NCBI GenBank assembly: GCA_036393975.1
Contig: DASWFZ010000198.1
Span: 1 to 28,682 of the forward strand
DNA length: 28,682 nt
DNA from: 13-1-40CM-64-14 sp036393975
GTDB taxonomy: Bacteria; Sysuimicrobiota; Sysuimicrobiia; Sysuimicrobiales; Kaftiobacteriaceae
Direction of reading: 5' to 3'
Shown: positions 14,365 through 22,631 of the stretch, in pieces
Position numbering within the stretch: the first letter of the stretch is position 1
Layout: each line of letters begins with the position of its first letter
Program-made: the position numbers and the translations under genes
Notes under the pieces: model-generated
Told to the model about the DNA's origin: nothing
The model's database searches: none
What the model saw: only the letters and a program-made list of their open reading frames with translations

Positions 14365-15447
14365 ATGCGCGGCGTTCAAGTGTGTGTGGTGGGGATCGTC
14401 CTGGTCATGCTCGGTGCCAGCCTGGGTTGGGCGCAAAGCACCGAGGATGAAGTGCGGATGGGGCGGGAGTATGCAAGCAAGCTTGAGCAAAAGTACCGCC
14501 TGGTGAAGGATCCTGCCGCCCAGGAGCGCGTGTCCCGGATCGGCGGAATCGTGGCCGCCGCCTCCGACCGGCCCGAGATCCCGTATACCTTCAAGATCAT
14601 CGACATCGACGCAGCGAACGCTCTGGCGTTGCCTGGGGGGTTCATTTACGTCACGAAGGGGCTGCTCTCGTTTGTGCGCTCCGACCATGAATTGGCCGCC
14701 GTCTTGGGTCATGAGATCGGTCACGTCGCACACCGGCATCCGCTCAAGAAGATCGGCCAAAGCAACGACGCCGCCTTCTGGGCATTTTTGGTGGCGGTCC
14801 TCAGCCGGGACCCGGCAGTCGCGGTGGGCGCCCAGCTGATGAGTGTGGGTTTGATGTCCGGTTACAGTCGCGAGTTGGAAAAGGAAGCGGATCTGATCTC
14901 CATCGGCTACCTGGTCAAGACCCCCTACACTCCTGTCGCTGTGTTGACGGTGATGGAGCGTCTTGCACGCGACGCGCAGATGCGCCCGCACCTAGAGCTG
15001 GGAATCGTCCGCGATCACCCGGACTCCGACGAGCGCGTGGCGTACATCGAAGCGGACTTGCGCTCGCGGGGCATCCCGCTGACGCGCCGGGTCGCCGCGA
15101 ACTACCTACCCGTGACCGTGCGCACTGTGACCGAGGGGAGCCGGGAGGTCGGAGAACTGCAGCTCAGTGGGACCGTGATCGTCCGGCTGCCCGATCCGAG
15201 TCGGGTCCAGACCATCGCCGGGCGGTTGGATCAGTATCTCAATACCGATCCTGATCCCGGTGAGATCGCGGCGTTACAAAGCGCCACCGGGTGGGAAATC
15301 GTGGGCGGCCGTACGCTCCTCATGACCGTGACCCAGGGGGACGTGGTGTTCGGCGAGGTCCCCGTCGAGGTGGTCGCGCGAACGATTCAGATCCGGCTGC
15401 AACAGGTCATCCGTCAGGACTTGCGGATGCGGCAGTACACCGGTTAG
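14365..15447 (+). CDS. M48 family zinc metalloprotease, secreted
   Basis: 360 aa from ATG 14365; ATG 14347 and 14332 are in-frame alternatives overlapping tatD. A signal peptide (MRGVQVCVVGIVLVMLGASLGWA) precedes the peptidase_M48 domain. NALALPGGFIYVTKGLL is followed by H116-E-x2-H120 (LGHEIGHVAHRH), with the third zinc ligand Glu174 in SRELEKEADLISIGYL. The motifs match BepA/LoiP-type periplasmic proteases that degrade misfolded envelope proteins. A C-terminal ~120-residue region beyond the protease (from about 240) is beta-rich and not assigned. No TPR repeats were recognised. Being exported fits the neighbouring envelope genes. Confidence 0.93.
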   Translation: MRGVQVCVVGIVLVMLGASLGWAQSTEDEVRMGREYASKLEQKYRLVKDPAAQERVSRIGGIVAAASDRPEIPYTFKIIDIDAANALALPGGFIYVTKGLLSFVRSDHELAAVLGHEIGHVAHRHPLKKIGQSNDAAFWAFLVAVLSRDPAVAVGAQLMSVGLMSGYSRELEKEADLISIGYLVKTPYTPVAVLTVMERLARDAQMRPHLELGIVRDHPDSDERVAYIEADLRSRGIPLTRRVAANYLPVTVRTVTEGSREVGELQLSGTVIVRLPDPSRVQTIAGRLDQYLNTDPDPGEIAALQSATGWEIVGGRTLLMTVTQGDVVFGEVPVEVVARTIQIRLQQVIRQDLRMRQYTG

Positions 15448-15453
15448 CGCTGA

Positions 15454-16212
15454 ATGCGCCTGGATGTGGCATTCGTCCCAGCCCTGCGTGCCCCGCTTCA
15501 CGATGCGTCTTCCTCTGCCCGCCTTCGCCTCCCCGCACGGAACCGACAGCTGTGCATCGTCGTGGACGTAATACGAGCGAGCACCTCATTGGTCACCTTG
15601 GTCGAGCGCGGGGCGTCCCGCGTGTTTATCGGGGGTGACATCGACTCGGCCCGAGCGGCGGCCCCCCGGGCCGGTGCCGTGCTGGTCGGGGAGCAGGATG
15701 GGCTGGCGCCGCCCGGCTTCACGTACGGGAACTCGCCGGTCGAACTTTCCCGTGCGTCTGTGGACGGCCGGCCGGTCGTGTTCGTCACCACGAACGGCAC
15801 GGCGGCAATCCGTGCCGTCACCGACGCCCCGACCGTCCTCGTGGGCGCGCTGCGGAATGGCGTGGCAGTGTGCCGCGAGGCGTGGGAGGAGGCAGCCACA
15901 CACGGGGATGACATCACGATTGTCTGTGCGGGACGGGAGCACGCGTTTGCCATTGATGATGCTTACTGTGCTGGATATCTGATCGACCGCATCCTGGAGT
16001 CCGGTTCGGGTGATCTCACCGATGCCGCGATAGCGGCGGTGGCGCTCTTCCGCAGTGAACCCGATGCGCAGGCGGTCTTCACGAATTCGGCGGCTGGTCG
16101 CAACGTCATCCGGTTGGGGTTAGCCGACGATATTACATACTGCGCACAGCGAGACGCTTCAGACGCCGTCCCCCGGTTAGGTCGCGAGTTGTTTTTGTTG
16201 GAGACGCTATAA
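15454..16212 (+). CDS. comB: ComB-like 2-phosphosulfolactate phosphatase family protein
   Basis: 252 aa, full length for the ComB family. Key segments are IVVDVIRASTSLVTLVERGA, LVGEQDGLAPPGFTYGNSP, VVFVTTNGTAAIRAV, VLVGALRNGVAVCREA and ITIVCAGREHAFAIDDAYCAG. ComB of methanogens removes phosphate from 2-phosphosulfolactate on the way to coenzyme M. Bacteria outside that pathway often carry homologues whose substrate is unknown. No comA or comC homologue is visible nearby, so the coenzyme M role should not be carried over. ATG 15454 begins 6 bp after the M48 stop, with no clear ribosome-binding site, suggesting coupling. The symbol denotes family only. Confidence 0.88.
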   Translation: MRLDVAFVPALRAPLHDASSSARLRLPARNRQLCIVVDVIRASTSLVTLVERGASRVFIGGDIDSARAAAPRAGAVLVGEQDGLAPPGFTYGNSPVELSRASVDGRPVVFVTTNGTAAIRAVTDAPTVLVGALRNGVAVCREAWEEAATHGDDITIVCAGREHAFAIDDAYCAGYLIDRILESGSGDLTDAAIAAVALFRSEPDAQAVFTNSAAGRNVIRLGLADDITYCAQRDASDAVPRLGRELFLLETL

Positions 16213-16270
16213 GCGATGCCGCACGGGGCTTACTGACAGGACCAAGCCACCGTGTCGCCGCGAAGGAGGA

Positions 16271-16699
16271 TCAGTCCGAATCGTGCGCAGGCGGGGATTC
16301 GCGCATCCGCTGGACGACGACTTCCAGCATCTTGACCGCGAGGTCAGGGTTCTCTTTGAGCAGAGCCCGGAAATCCCATCGCACCAGCTGGAGACATCGT
16401 GTACGTTCTTTTGCGGTGACAGTGGCCGTGCGGATGCGCTCTTCCATCAGAGCCATCTCGCCAAAGAACTCTCCGGGCCCCATGCTCCGCAAGCGTTGAC
16501 CCTCGCGGGTCACATCCACGCGTCCGTCCGCGATGAGAAAGAAGCCGACGCCCGGTTCCCCCTGTTTTACGATGACCGCCCCAGGCTCGTAGACACGTTC
16601 TTTGATCGACCGCGCGATGAATTCGAGTTGTCCCGCGGGCAGTGTGCGAAAGATGGGGACCTGTTTGAGATAGGTGAGTGTTGCGCTCCCGTCGGCCAT
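16271..16699 (-). CDS. Stand-alone cyclic nucleotide-binding domain protein (Crp/Fnr-like)
   Basis: 142 aa from ATG at 16699 (minus), with GGGGTGG just upstream; the frame stays open to 16999 but the extra sequence is not protein-like. It is a single cNMP-binding beta-barrel: YLKQVPIFRTLPAGQLEFIA, GAVIVKQGEPGVGFFLIADG, then the phosphate-binding cassette GEFFGEMALMEERIRTATVTA, with Glu and Arg in place, and a closing helix. No DNA-binding HTH or catalytic domain follows, so it is a sensor or regulatory subunit rather than a transcription factor. The partner is unknown. It converges with comB (58-bp gap) and is divergent from the gene at 16886. Confidence 0.93.
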   Translation of the reverse strand: MADGSATLTYLKQVPIFRTLPAGQLEFIARSIKERVYEPGAVIVKQGEPGVGFFLIADGRVDVTREGQRLRSMGPGEFFGEMALMEERIRTATVTAKERTRCLQLVRWDFRALLKENPDLAVKMLEVVVQRMRESPPAHDSD

Positions 16700-16885
16700 C
16701 GACCACCCCGAGTCCGGTGATGAGGGGTGATTCGTCGGCCGGGAAAGTGCTACCTGCTGACTCGCGCAGCGAGTGCGAAGATCCGCGACCGCATTTGCGA
16801 TCGCCCCAGACAGCGACGTTGCGGAACCTTCTGATTGATTCCACCGTCTGGACAGGAAGCAAGATGCCGCCTCTGAGGTGACCGT

Positions 16886-17557
16886 GTGCGAGTCTGGGTG
16901 GTTTGGGTAGGTGTCGTCGTGATCGGGGTGTTTTGGCCTCACCTCCCGATCGTTGAGGCGGCCCGCCCGTCCTCGATCGAGTTGTCGAATGTGAGCCACA
17001 CGTTAGACGGCGCGACACTGAGCGTAACCGGGTGGGTCGTGAATGGCGGGCAGGCGCCTTTGTCTCGTCTTGTCATCGATGTCCACGGCTTTGCCCCGTC
17101 AGGAGATCTGACCGCGTTTGGCAGTGACGGCATCCCCTGGGACATCCCCCCGGGCGGCGCCGAGCGCTTTTCGGTGTCGTTGGCCGTCCCTGCTCCCCTG
17201 ATCCGGGACTACACAGTGACGGTCTCACCTGCGCGAGCTTGGGGGCGCCCACTCGCGGGCGTCCGTCGGCGCGTAGATAGTGCCTTGTACCGTACGCTGG
17301 TCGTCTCCCGGGTGCGCCTGGCTGCTGACGTCCGGGTCGGGCGTCTCACCCTGCGCACGGATGTAGGCGGCATGCCCGTGGCCCAGATCACGGTCGAGGC
17401 CACGCTCATCGTTTTCAACCCGCACGTGAACCTGCTGCAAAGCCTCACCGTGGTAATGCCCCCAGATGCGACGGAGACGTTCAGCATCGATGGCACACGG
17501 GCTGCGCTGGTGTCCCTGCGCATCGTGGACCTGCTCCTAACGACTGCGTGGGATTGA
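16886..17557 (+). CDS. Hypothetical secreted beta-rich protein
   Basis: 223 aa, not assigned to a family. GTG 16886 has TGAGGTG (16874-16880) at 5-nt spacing. A hydrophobic N-terminus (MRVWVVWVGVVVIGVFW) acts as a signal peptide, ending near VEA. Two similar beta-sandwich-like halves follow: one with LSVTGWVVNGGQAPLSRLVI and IPPGGAERFSVSLAV, another with TVEATLIVFNPHVNLLQSL. The pattern of a strand, N-G-G, then P-P-G-x-x-x-x-F resembles FxLYD or DUF3426-like domains that occur in exported proteins; this is only a style match. It converges with the DinB-like gene, with 7 bp between stops. Confidence 0.75.
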   Translation: MRVWVVWVGVVVIGVFWPHLPIVEAARPSSIELSNVSHTLDGATLSVTGWVVNGGQAPLSRLVIDVHGFAPSGDLTAFGSDGIPWDIPPGGAERFSVSLAVPAPLIRDYTVTVSPARAWGRPLAGVRRRVDSALYRTLVVSRVRLAADVRVGRLTLRTDVGGMPVAQITVEATLIVFNPHVNLLQSLTVVMPPDATETFSIDGTRAALVSLRIVDLLLTTAWD

Positions 17558-17564
17558 TCGGCCA

Positions 17565-18095
17565 TTAGCGTGTCGGGGTAGGGTCCAGCCGTTCCTCTTG
17601 CACGAAGAAGATGTAGTCAAGGTCCTCCGCGGGGATACCCAAGTGGCGCAACATTGTCATCGCTTGCGCCCGATGGTGCACTTCGTGGAGGAGCAGCTGC
17701 GTGGCGATGTCGCCCTTCGTGGCCCGGAGGGTGCGCGTTTGCCGAGTGCCCTGCAACAGGGTCTGGACGACCGTCGCCCAGTCGGTCATACCGGCAAGCG
17801 TGGCCCGGGTGCGGGGCGTCTGGTCACGCCACGCCGCCTCGAGCTGCGGAAACGTCTCGTGGGTCTGCTCGTTGATCGCCATCTGCCCCCATCGGAATGG
17901 TCGGGGCATCGGGTCCTCGCGCAGGCGCATCGCCAGCCATAACTCGGTCATGGCGAGTTCAATCATGGTGGCCCGCAGCGTCCGATGCGCAAACGGGAAC
18001 TCTCGCGTATACAGCTCTTGGCTCAGAGGACGGATCCAGTCGAACAACTTCCATCGCGCTTTAGTGTGCACGTCGTACACGCGGACGAAATCCAT
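17565..18095 (-). CDS. DinB superfamily protein
   Basis: 176 aa from ATG at 18095 (minus), with AGGAG about 10 nt upstream; the longer frame to 18593 runs through the neighbouring oxidoreductase gene and is rejected. It is a four-helix-bundle protein with the metal-binding DinB/YfiT pattern: an early His in VYDVHTKARWKLFDW and the late H-x3-H in LLLHEVHHRAQAMTML. Family members are thiol-dependent S-transferases or have no known activity. The specific role is unknown. It is divergent from the broken oxidoreductase at 18190, with a 94-bp intergenic gap. Confidence 0.88.
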   Translation of the reverse strand: MDFVRVYDVHTKARWKLFDWIRPLSQELYTREFPFAHRTLRATMIELAMTELWLAMRLREDPMPRPFRWGQMAINEQTHETFPQLEAAWRDQTPRTRATLAGMTDWATVVQTLLQGTRQTRTLRATKGDIATQLLLHEVHHRAQAMTMLRHLGIPAEDLDYIFFVQEERLDPTPTR

Positions 18096-18189
18096 GATCG
18101 CGAGGCTCCTTTGACAGACGAACTCCATCTGCGGTTTCGAGAGGAATGTTCTAGTCCCCTCGGGCAGACCAACGCGGGGGAGCAGTGCG

Positions 18190-19138
18190 TTGAAGGCATT
18201 CCTTTCGGTGGAGTACGGGCCGCCGGAGACACTTCGGTTGGCGGAGGTCGAAAAGCCTGCGCCTGACGCCAACGAAGTCTTGGTGAAGGTGCTGGCCGTC
18301 TCCGTCAATCCGGCGGACTGGCATTCGCTGCGGGGGAAACCAGCCTTTGCGCGCGCCACCCTCAGCCTGCTGCGGCCGAAGAACACGATCCTCGGTGTCG
18401 ACATTGCCGGGCAGGTGGAGGCGGTCGGCAGCGGCGTTACCCCCCGGCCACGACGTCTATGCCAATCTCCTCGACCGCGGCTACGGCGGTTTTGCCGAAT
18501 ACGCTGAGGTGCCGGTTGACGTTCTGGCGTTGAAGCCGGCGAATCTTTCGTTCGAAGAAGCGGCCGCGGTTCCAATGGCGGGCGTGACCGCACTCCAGGG
18601 CCTTCGCCACCATGGCGAAATCGGGGCGCGGCAGAAAGTGATGGTCAACGGCGCCTCCGGCGGCGTCGGCCATTTCGCGGTGCAGATCGCTAGATCCTAC
18701 GGAGCCAAGGTGACGGGCGTCACCAGCACACCGAACATCGAGCTCGTCCGTTCGCTCGGCGCCGATCACATCATCGACTACACCAGGGAGGATTTCACCC
18801 GCTCCAGGCAGGCCTGGGACCGCATCCTCGACACCATCGGCAACCGCTCGGTGTCCGATCTGAGGCGCGCACTCGCCCCCGACGGAACCTGCGCCGTCAT
18901 CGGGTTCAGCTCAATGGGGAACGTGTTGGGTGTCGCGCTGCGCGGAGGAAAACAGATCTCCATGGTGTCGGCGCATGCAACCGCCAAGGATCTTGATCTT
19001 CTGGGGGATCTGATCCAGGCCGGCAAACTCCGCCCGGTGATCGACCGGCGCTATGCGTTCCTCGACCTTCCCGAAGCGATCCGCTATCTCGAGGAAGCCC
19101 ACGCCCGGGGGAAAGTCGTCGTGGGTGCTATGTTATGA
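18190..19138 (+). pseudogene. Frameshifted medium-chain quinone oxidoreductase / NAD(P)-dependent alcohol dehydrogenase
   Basis: Two frames together make one MDR-family protein. The N-terminal part from TTG 18190 (MKAFLSVEYGPPETLRLAEVEKPA, written in two pieces: MKAFLSVEYGPPETL and RLAEVEKPA) runs to GVDIAGQVEAVGSGVT. The C-terminal part in the other frame starts near PGHDVYAN and includes AAVPMAGVTALQGL, the cofactor loop NGASGGVGHFAVQIA and LGADHIIDYTRED, ending at 19138. The switch falls at the CCCCCC run near 18441-18446. Compared with the usual GVTxFKPGDxV, a few residues are also missing at the junction, so it looks like a small deletion or slip. The catalytic zinc ligands are not expected in this subgroup. 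A sequencing error cannot be excluded. Confidence 0.85.
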
Positions 19139-19196
19139 CTAGGAAGACCATCGTTTTAGGCAGGCATCGGCGAAGTGTTAACAGCCGTCGTTGAAA

Positions 19197-19272
19197 TGGC
19201 GCGCCCGGAGGGATTTGAACCCACGACCTTCGGCTTCGGAGGCCGACACTCTATCCACTGAGCTACGGGCGC
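19197..19272 (-). tRNA. tRNA-Arg (anticodon CCG)
   Basis: Minus-strand cloverleaf. The acceptor GCGCCCG/CGGGCGC pairs perfectly (19266-19272 with 19201-19207), the discriminator is G and CCA is encoded (19197-19199). The D arm reads TAGCTCAGTGGATAGAG. The anticodon loop is CTCCGAA, with CCG at plus positions 19237-19239, and the T arm holds GGTTCAAATCC. No defect was seen. Confidence 0.97.
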
Positions 19273-19340
19273 GTGTTACGCTGAACGCGCGGCGCGCAAA
19301 AGAACGACGGTCAGGAATGACCGAGCGGGGCGCCTCCTGA

Positions 19341-19369
19341 ATTATAACAACGTGCCCAAACCCAAACAA
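19341..19369 (-). promoter_or_regulatory. sigma70-type promoter for tRNA-Arg
   Basis: On the minus strand TTGTTT (19364-19369) and a perfect TATAAT (19341-19346) are spaced by 17 bp. Transcription would start near 19334, about 60 nt before the tRNA. The site overlaps the GTG start region of the divergent gene at 19352. Confidence 0.6.
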
Positions 19370-19753
19370 GGAACGTCGCGCGCGCAGCAAGAGCTGGGTT
19401 TCCACGATGTGACTCTGGTCGGCCGACGGGGCAACGTCCTCGTCTATGCCAGCCAGGTCGCGCTGAGATCCTCCACGATCGGCCTCAGCGGCGTGACGAT
19501 CGCCGCATCCGCACTCTCTGACCTCCTTCGTGGCGCGTCTGTCACCCTACACGTATCAGGTCGGCCCCGCGCCCTGCTCACCGACCTGCGCCTCTCGTTG
19601 CCCTTAGGCCACTACCCCTTGTCCGAAGGAGGCTGGGGGTGTGATCTGGCGATCGGAGCGTTTCGACGTCTCCGTAACCTCCCCGCTCGCCCGATGCCCC
19701 GTCAAGAGACCGCAAAAGTGAAGCGTCTACGTGGCTCCCGCCGAAGGGCATAA
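19352..19753 (+). CDS. Hypothetical basic protein
   Basis: 133 aa, not recognised. It has a basic N-terminus (MPKPKQGTSRAQQELG), a middle beta-rich part (FHDVTLVGRRGNVLVYASQVALRSS, seen as FHDVTLVGRRGNVLVY then ASQVALRSS), and LSLPLGHYPLSEGGWGCDLAIGAFRRL, then a strongly basic tail (KVKRLRGSRRRA). No signal peptide and no Cys pair are seen. The tail could bind nucleic acid, which is only suggestive given the DnaB-family gene 5 bp downstream. GTG 19352 has no ribosome-binding site, so the start may be internal. Confidence 0.55.
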   Translation: MPKPKQGTSRAQQELGFHDVTLVGRRGNVLVYASQVALRSSTIGLSGVTIAASALSDLLRGASVTLHVSGRPRALLTDLRLSLPLGHYPLSEGGWGCDLAIGAFRRLRNLPARPMPRQETAKVKRLRGSRRRA

Positions 19754-19842
19754 GGTCTGTGGCAGAGGTACCCTTCCGGTCCGTCCATCTCCGTTGCACC
19801 TTCCCTCTAGGACGGACACGTCACTGTGCGGGGTGGGGCGTC

Positions 19843-21360
19843 GTGGAAGAAGCAGCAGACATTGAAAAGCGCCTGTTAAGTGGGTTCATGCGCGACCGGT
19901 TCTTGCTGGGTCGTGCCATGGAAGCCGGGTTCCGTCCCGACCTGATGCCCCACGCCCTCGGGCGGACGTTAGCGAAAGTGCTCACCGAGGTGTACGCGCA
20001 GAAGGACATCCCCCTTGAACCCCTCACCGTGAAGGGACTCCTCGGCGAACGCGGGGCGATGTCCCCGGAGATGCGACGCTTCGTCGAGGCGGTGGAGGGG
20101 ACGCCCGAACCGGACGCCGCGCAGGTCATGGCGTACGTGGATCTCCTCAAGGGGCGGTCTGCCCGATTGCGCCTGGTGGAAGTCAACACCGCGATCGCTG
20201 GCTACTTAGAAGAAGAGCGTAGCGAAGGGAAAGACATCGTGGATTTCGTTGGCCAGGTTATTCCGACGCTGTTGGAAATCCAGCAGCAACGGATGGCCCG
20301 CAATGCTCCGCCGGCAAATCAGATCGGCAGCACCATCGTGGGGGAGATCCTGGGGGGAAGCTCGGGGTCGATGCTCGGGTATCCGTTGTCCCCGTTCGAC
20401 CGCCTCAGCGAGGCGCTGTCCGGGTTGCGTCCGGGATTCTACTACGGATTGGCCGGCGCACCGCGGCGCGGCAAGACGAACTTCGCCCTCGAGGTGGCGG
20501 TCACGATTGCCGCGAACGCGAAGATCCCCGTACTCTACTACTCCTGGGAGCAAACCAGCCGGGTGTTGTTCGCCCGCTTGCTCGCCAAAGAGACCCTGGT
20601 CAACCCGGCCACCCTACTGTCTGCGGAGTCGCGGGCGCCCCAGATCCAAGAGCGGGTAAAGACCGCCTGGTCGAAGATGGAGGGTCAGATGGGGCGGCTC
20701 TATCTGTTCGAAGGGGGGCGCGCCGACACCGTGGAGCGCATCAAAGCGCGCGCCCACAACATGATGCACGCGTACCAGACGGACGAGTGCGCCATTTTCA
20801 TCGACTACCTGCAGCGGGTGCCGCTGGATGAGCCGGTGCACGACGAGAAGGCGCGCACCGACCTGATCTCGGCCAAACTGGCCGACATGAGCCTGGAGCT
20901 CAAGGCCCCGATCTTCGCGATTTCGCCCTTGGACAAGGAAGGGTGCCGACTGGATGAAAGGCCCGTCGAGGAAGTGTCAGAATTTTCGCGCCCCACGATG
21001 CACCACTGCGTGGGCAGCGGTGACCTGGAGTACGACCTGGATGTGGCCATGGTGATGTGCAAAGACTGGGTCGCGACCAAGAACCTCGAAGATCTCCTCA
21101 AGACGGAAGCCAAGTCCGGGCGCGGGGACCCGGACTTCATTCCCAAGATCGACATTCTCGACATCCATTTGGACAAGAACCGCGATGCACCCGACACCGT
21201 CGCCAACACTATTCAGTACGCGTTCTTCGTGACGCTGAACAAGTTTGCGGAGATCGGGTACAAGACCAGCGACGAGTTCACCGGCGGGTTCCGCGACTTC
21301 GCGAAGATGCAGCAGATCCTCGAACAGCTGCGAGGAGGCGGCTTGTTGTCTCCCGCATGA
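19843..21360 (+). CDS. DnaB-family replicative-type DNA helicase
   Basis: 505 aa from GTG 19843, just before the DnaB-like N-terminal helical domain (VEEAADIEKRLLSGFM); an in-frame GTG at 19759 gives 28 extra residues of no recognisable character. The RecA-like motor follows the GLRPGFYYGLAGAPRRGKT lead-in: Walker A 205-212 with Lys211, catalytic Glu236 in YYSWEQTSRVLFARLLA, Walker B Asp321 in FIDYLQ, and a KNRDAPD arginine-finger loop. The ISPLDKEG and GDLEYDLDVAMVM parts match DnaB motif positions but are diverged, with an enlarged segment (about 415-445) before the last strand. It could be the chromosomal replicative helicase of a divergent lineage or an element-borne copy. No intein was seen. 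Confidence 0.88.
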   Translation: MEEAADIEKRLLSGFMRDRFLLGRAMEAGFRPDLMPHALGRTLAKVLTEVYAQKDIPLEPLTVKGLLGERGAMSPEMRRFVEAVEGTPEPDAAQVMAYVDLLKGRSARLRLVEVNTAIAGYLEEERSEGKDIVDFVGQVIPTLLEIQQQRMARNAPPANQIGSTIVGEILGGSSGSMLGYPLSPFDRLSEALSGLRPGFYYGLAGAPRRGKTNFALEVAVTIAANAKIPVLYYSWEQTSRVLFARLLAKETLVNPATLLSAESRAPQIQERVKTAWSKMEGQMGRLYLFEGGRADTVERIKARAHNMMHAYQTDECAIFIDYLQRVPLDEPVHDEKARTDLISAKLADMSLELKAPIFAISPLDKEGCRLDERPVEEVSEFSRPTMHHCVGSGDLEYDLDVAMVMCKDWVATKNLEDLLKTEAKSGRGDPDFIPKIDILDIHLDKNRDAPDTVANTIQYAFFVTLNKFAEIGYKTSDEFTGGFRDFAKMQQILEQLRGGGLLSPA

Positions 21361-21491
21361 CCTGCACGACCTGACGCTCCCGCACCGGGGACGGAGGCCA
21401 GATTTCGGCAGGCCGCTCCCCCCGCGCCGAGATGTGCGCAGAGGAATCCCGCACCAACCGCGTGAACTATCGTGCTGCACCCCCTGCAGCG

Positions 21492-21908
21492 ATGCCACCA
21501 CTGCTTACCGTTCACGCACTGTCCTCTCTCATTGGCGTTGCCGCTATCGGCAACGCCTTCCTCGCTGTCTGGGCCTTTGGGGCACATCTGTTCCGCGCCC
21601 GCGCGCTCAGCCGGACCTATTGGGTAGCAATCCTGTTTGTGGCAGCGGTCGTCGCGGTTCAGGTGGCCTCCGGCCTGCTGCTCGCCGTGGGTGGCGCGCG
21701 GCCGAGGACGGCACTGCACTTCCTGTACGGATTCCTGGTGGCGGTCGCGGCGGCCGTGCAGGTAGGTCTGCGCCCCGGAGGTTTTCTCCGCCCCGCGGTG
21801 ACGCGTGCCGCGGGGCAGTTTCGCGAAGCCCGCTGGCTGGCGCTGATCTGCCTCACCCAGATGGCCCTCATCCTCCGTGCGTACACGACGGGGGCACTCG
21901 GGCGCTGA
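21492..21908 (+). CDS. Small polytopic membrane protein of unknown function
   Basis: 138 aa from ATG 21492; GTG 21462 and ATG 21432 are in-frame alternatives, and no start has a good ribosome-binding site. Four hydrophobic segments are visible: LSSLIGVAAIGNAFLAVWAF, YWVAILFVAAVVAVQVASGLLLAV, LHFLYGFLVAVAAAVQVGL and WLALICLTQMALILRAYT (each given in part). One His lies at the start of the first segment (TVHALSS) and one in the third (ALHFLYG), a spacing that would allow heme or metal binding but does not prove it. The function is unknown. Confidence 0.7.
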   Translation: MPPLLTVHALSSLIGVAAIGNAFLAVWAFGAHLFRARALSRTYWVAILFVAAVVAVQVASGLLLAVGGARPRTALHFLYGFLVAVAAAVQVGLRPGGFLRPAVTRAAGQFREARWLALICLTQMALILRAYTTGALGR

Positions 21909-22011
21909 CCGCCGGGGGGTTGACCTGGCGTGCCCTGACGTTTAGACTCTTCTCTCCTCATCTGTTGATGTGTGCGAAGGGATCTCCGATCGCCAAGGAG
22001 AGGTGACGCGT

Positions 22012-22284
22012 ATGATTCGCGCAGAACGCCGCATCCTGCCAGGACCGCACCGGCATGGCGGGTTTGTCATCCCCATGCCCCGTACAGGGTCCGGGCAAAA
22101 ACACATCCAAGCCTACGTGCAGACGTTGCGGCCCGTGGTGGCGGACATCGCGGCCACGCTGGAGATCGATCGGGCGGCGCTGGCGGAGGTGCGCGATCTC
22201 AATGCAATCGGAGCAGCGTACCTCGGCGCATTCCTCGACGATCTGGGACGGCATCTCGCCGGCGGATCTGCGGCAGCCCGTTGA
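22012..22284 (+). CDS. Hypothetical 90-aa protein, coupled to next gene
   Basis: ATG 22012 follows AAGGAGAGGTG (21995-22005) at good spacing. The product is small, with a basic N-terminus (MIRAERRILPGPHRHGG) and a helical second half (TLRPVVADIAATLEIDRAALAEVRDLNAIGAAYL, seen as VVADIAATLEIDRAALAEVRD). No membrane segment or Cys motif is present and no family was recognised. The stop TGA overlaps the next ATG by one base (TGATG), so the two products are likely made together in fixed ratio. Confidence 0.7.
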   Translation: MIRAERRILPGPHRHGGFVIPMPRTGSGQKHIQAYVQTLRPVVADIAATLEIDRAALAEVRDLNAIGAAYLGAFLDDLGRHLAGGSAAAR

Positions 22285-22631
22285 TGCATGCGCGTTGGCC
22301 GAAACAGCAGCGCCTGATCGCCCAGCTGCGAGACATCCTGCAGCGGGACTTTGGTTGCCGTGATGCGTGGGTCGTCGTGTCCGGCGGGCGCTGTCGCCTG
22401 GAGGTGCACGTCGGCGGTCGGCGGATGATGCTGCTGGAAGACGCTGAAGACGCGTTCTGGGCCCGGTTCTATGCCCCGGTGCAGCGGGAGCGCCTGCACC
22501 TGGGAGAACGCATCGTGGAGACTCAGATCTGGCGCCGACCCACGCCCGCCCTTGTGGCGATCCTCACGCCGTACTGGCGGGACCGTATGGGTCCGCGTCC
22601 GTCTCCGGAGGAGCCGGAACCCGACGCATGA
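22284..22631 (+). CDS. Hypothetical 115-aa protein
   Basis: ATG 22284 overlaps the upstream stop by one base. The protein starts with a helix (MHARWPKQQRLIAQLRDIL), then short strands (DAWVVVSGGRCRLEVHVGGRRMML, seen as AWVVVSGGRCRLEVHVGG), then FWARFYAPVQRERLHLGERI and an acidic Pro-rich tail (SPEEPEPDA). It is soluble and not recognised. Its last 68 bp overlap the 3' end of the convergent MFS gene, so one of the two C-termini may be extended or non-essential. Confidence 0.7.
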   Translation: MHARWPKQQRLIAQLRDILQRDFGCRDAWVVVSGGRCRLEVHVGGRRMMLLEDAEDAFWARFYAPVQRERLHLGERIVETQIWRRPTPALVAILTPYWRDRMGPRPSPEEPEPDA

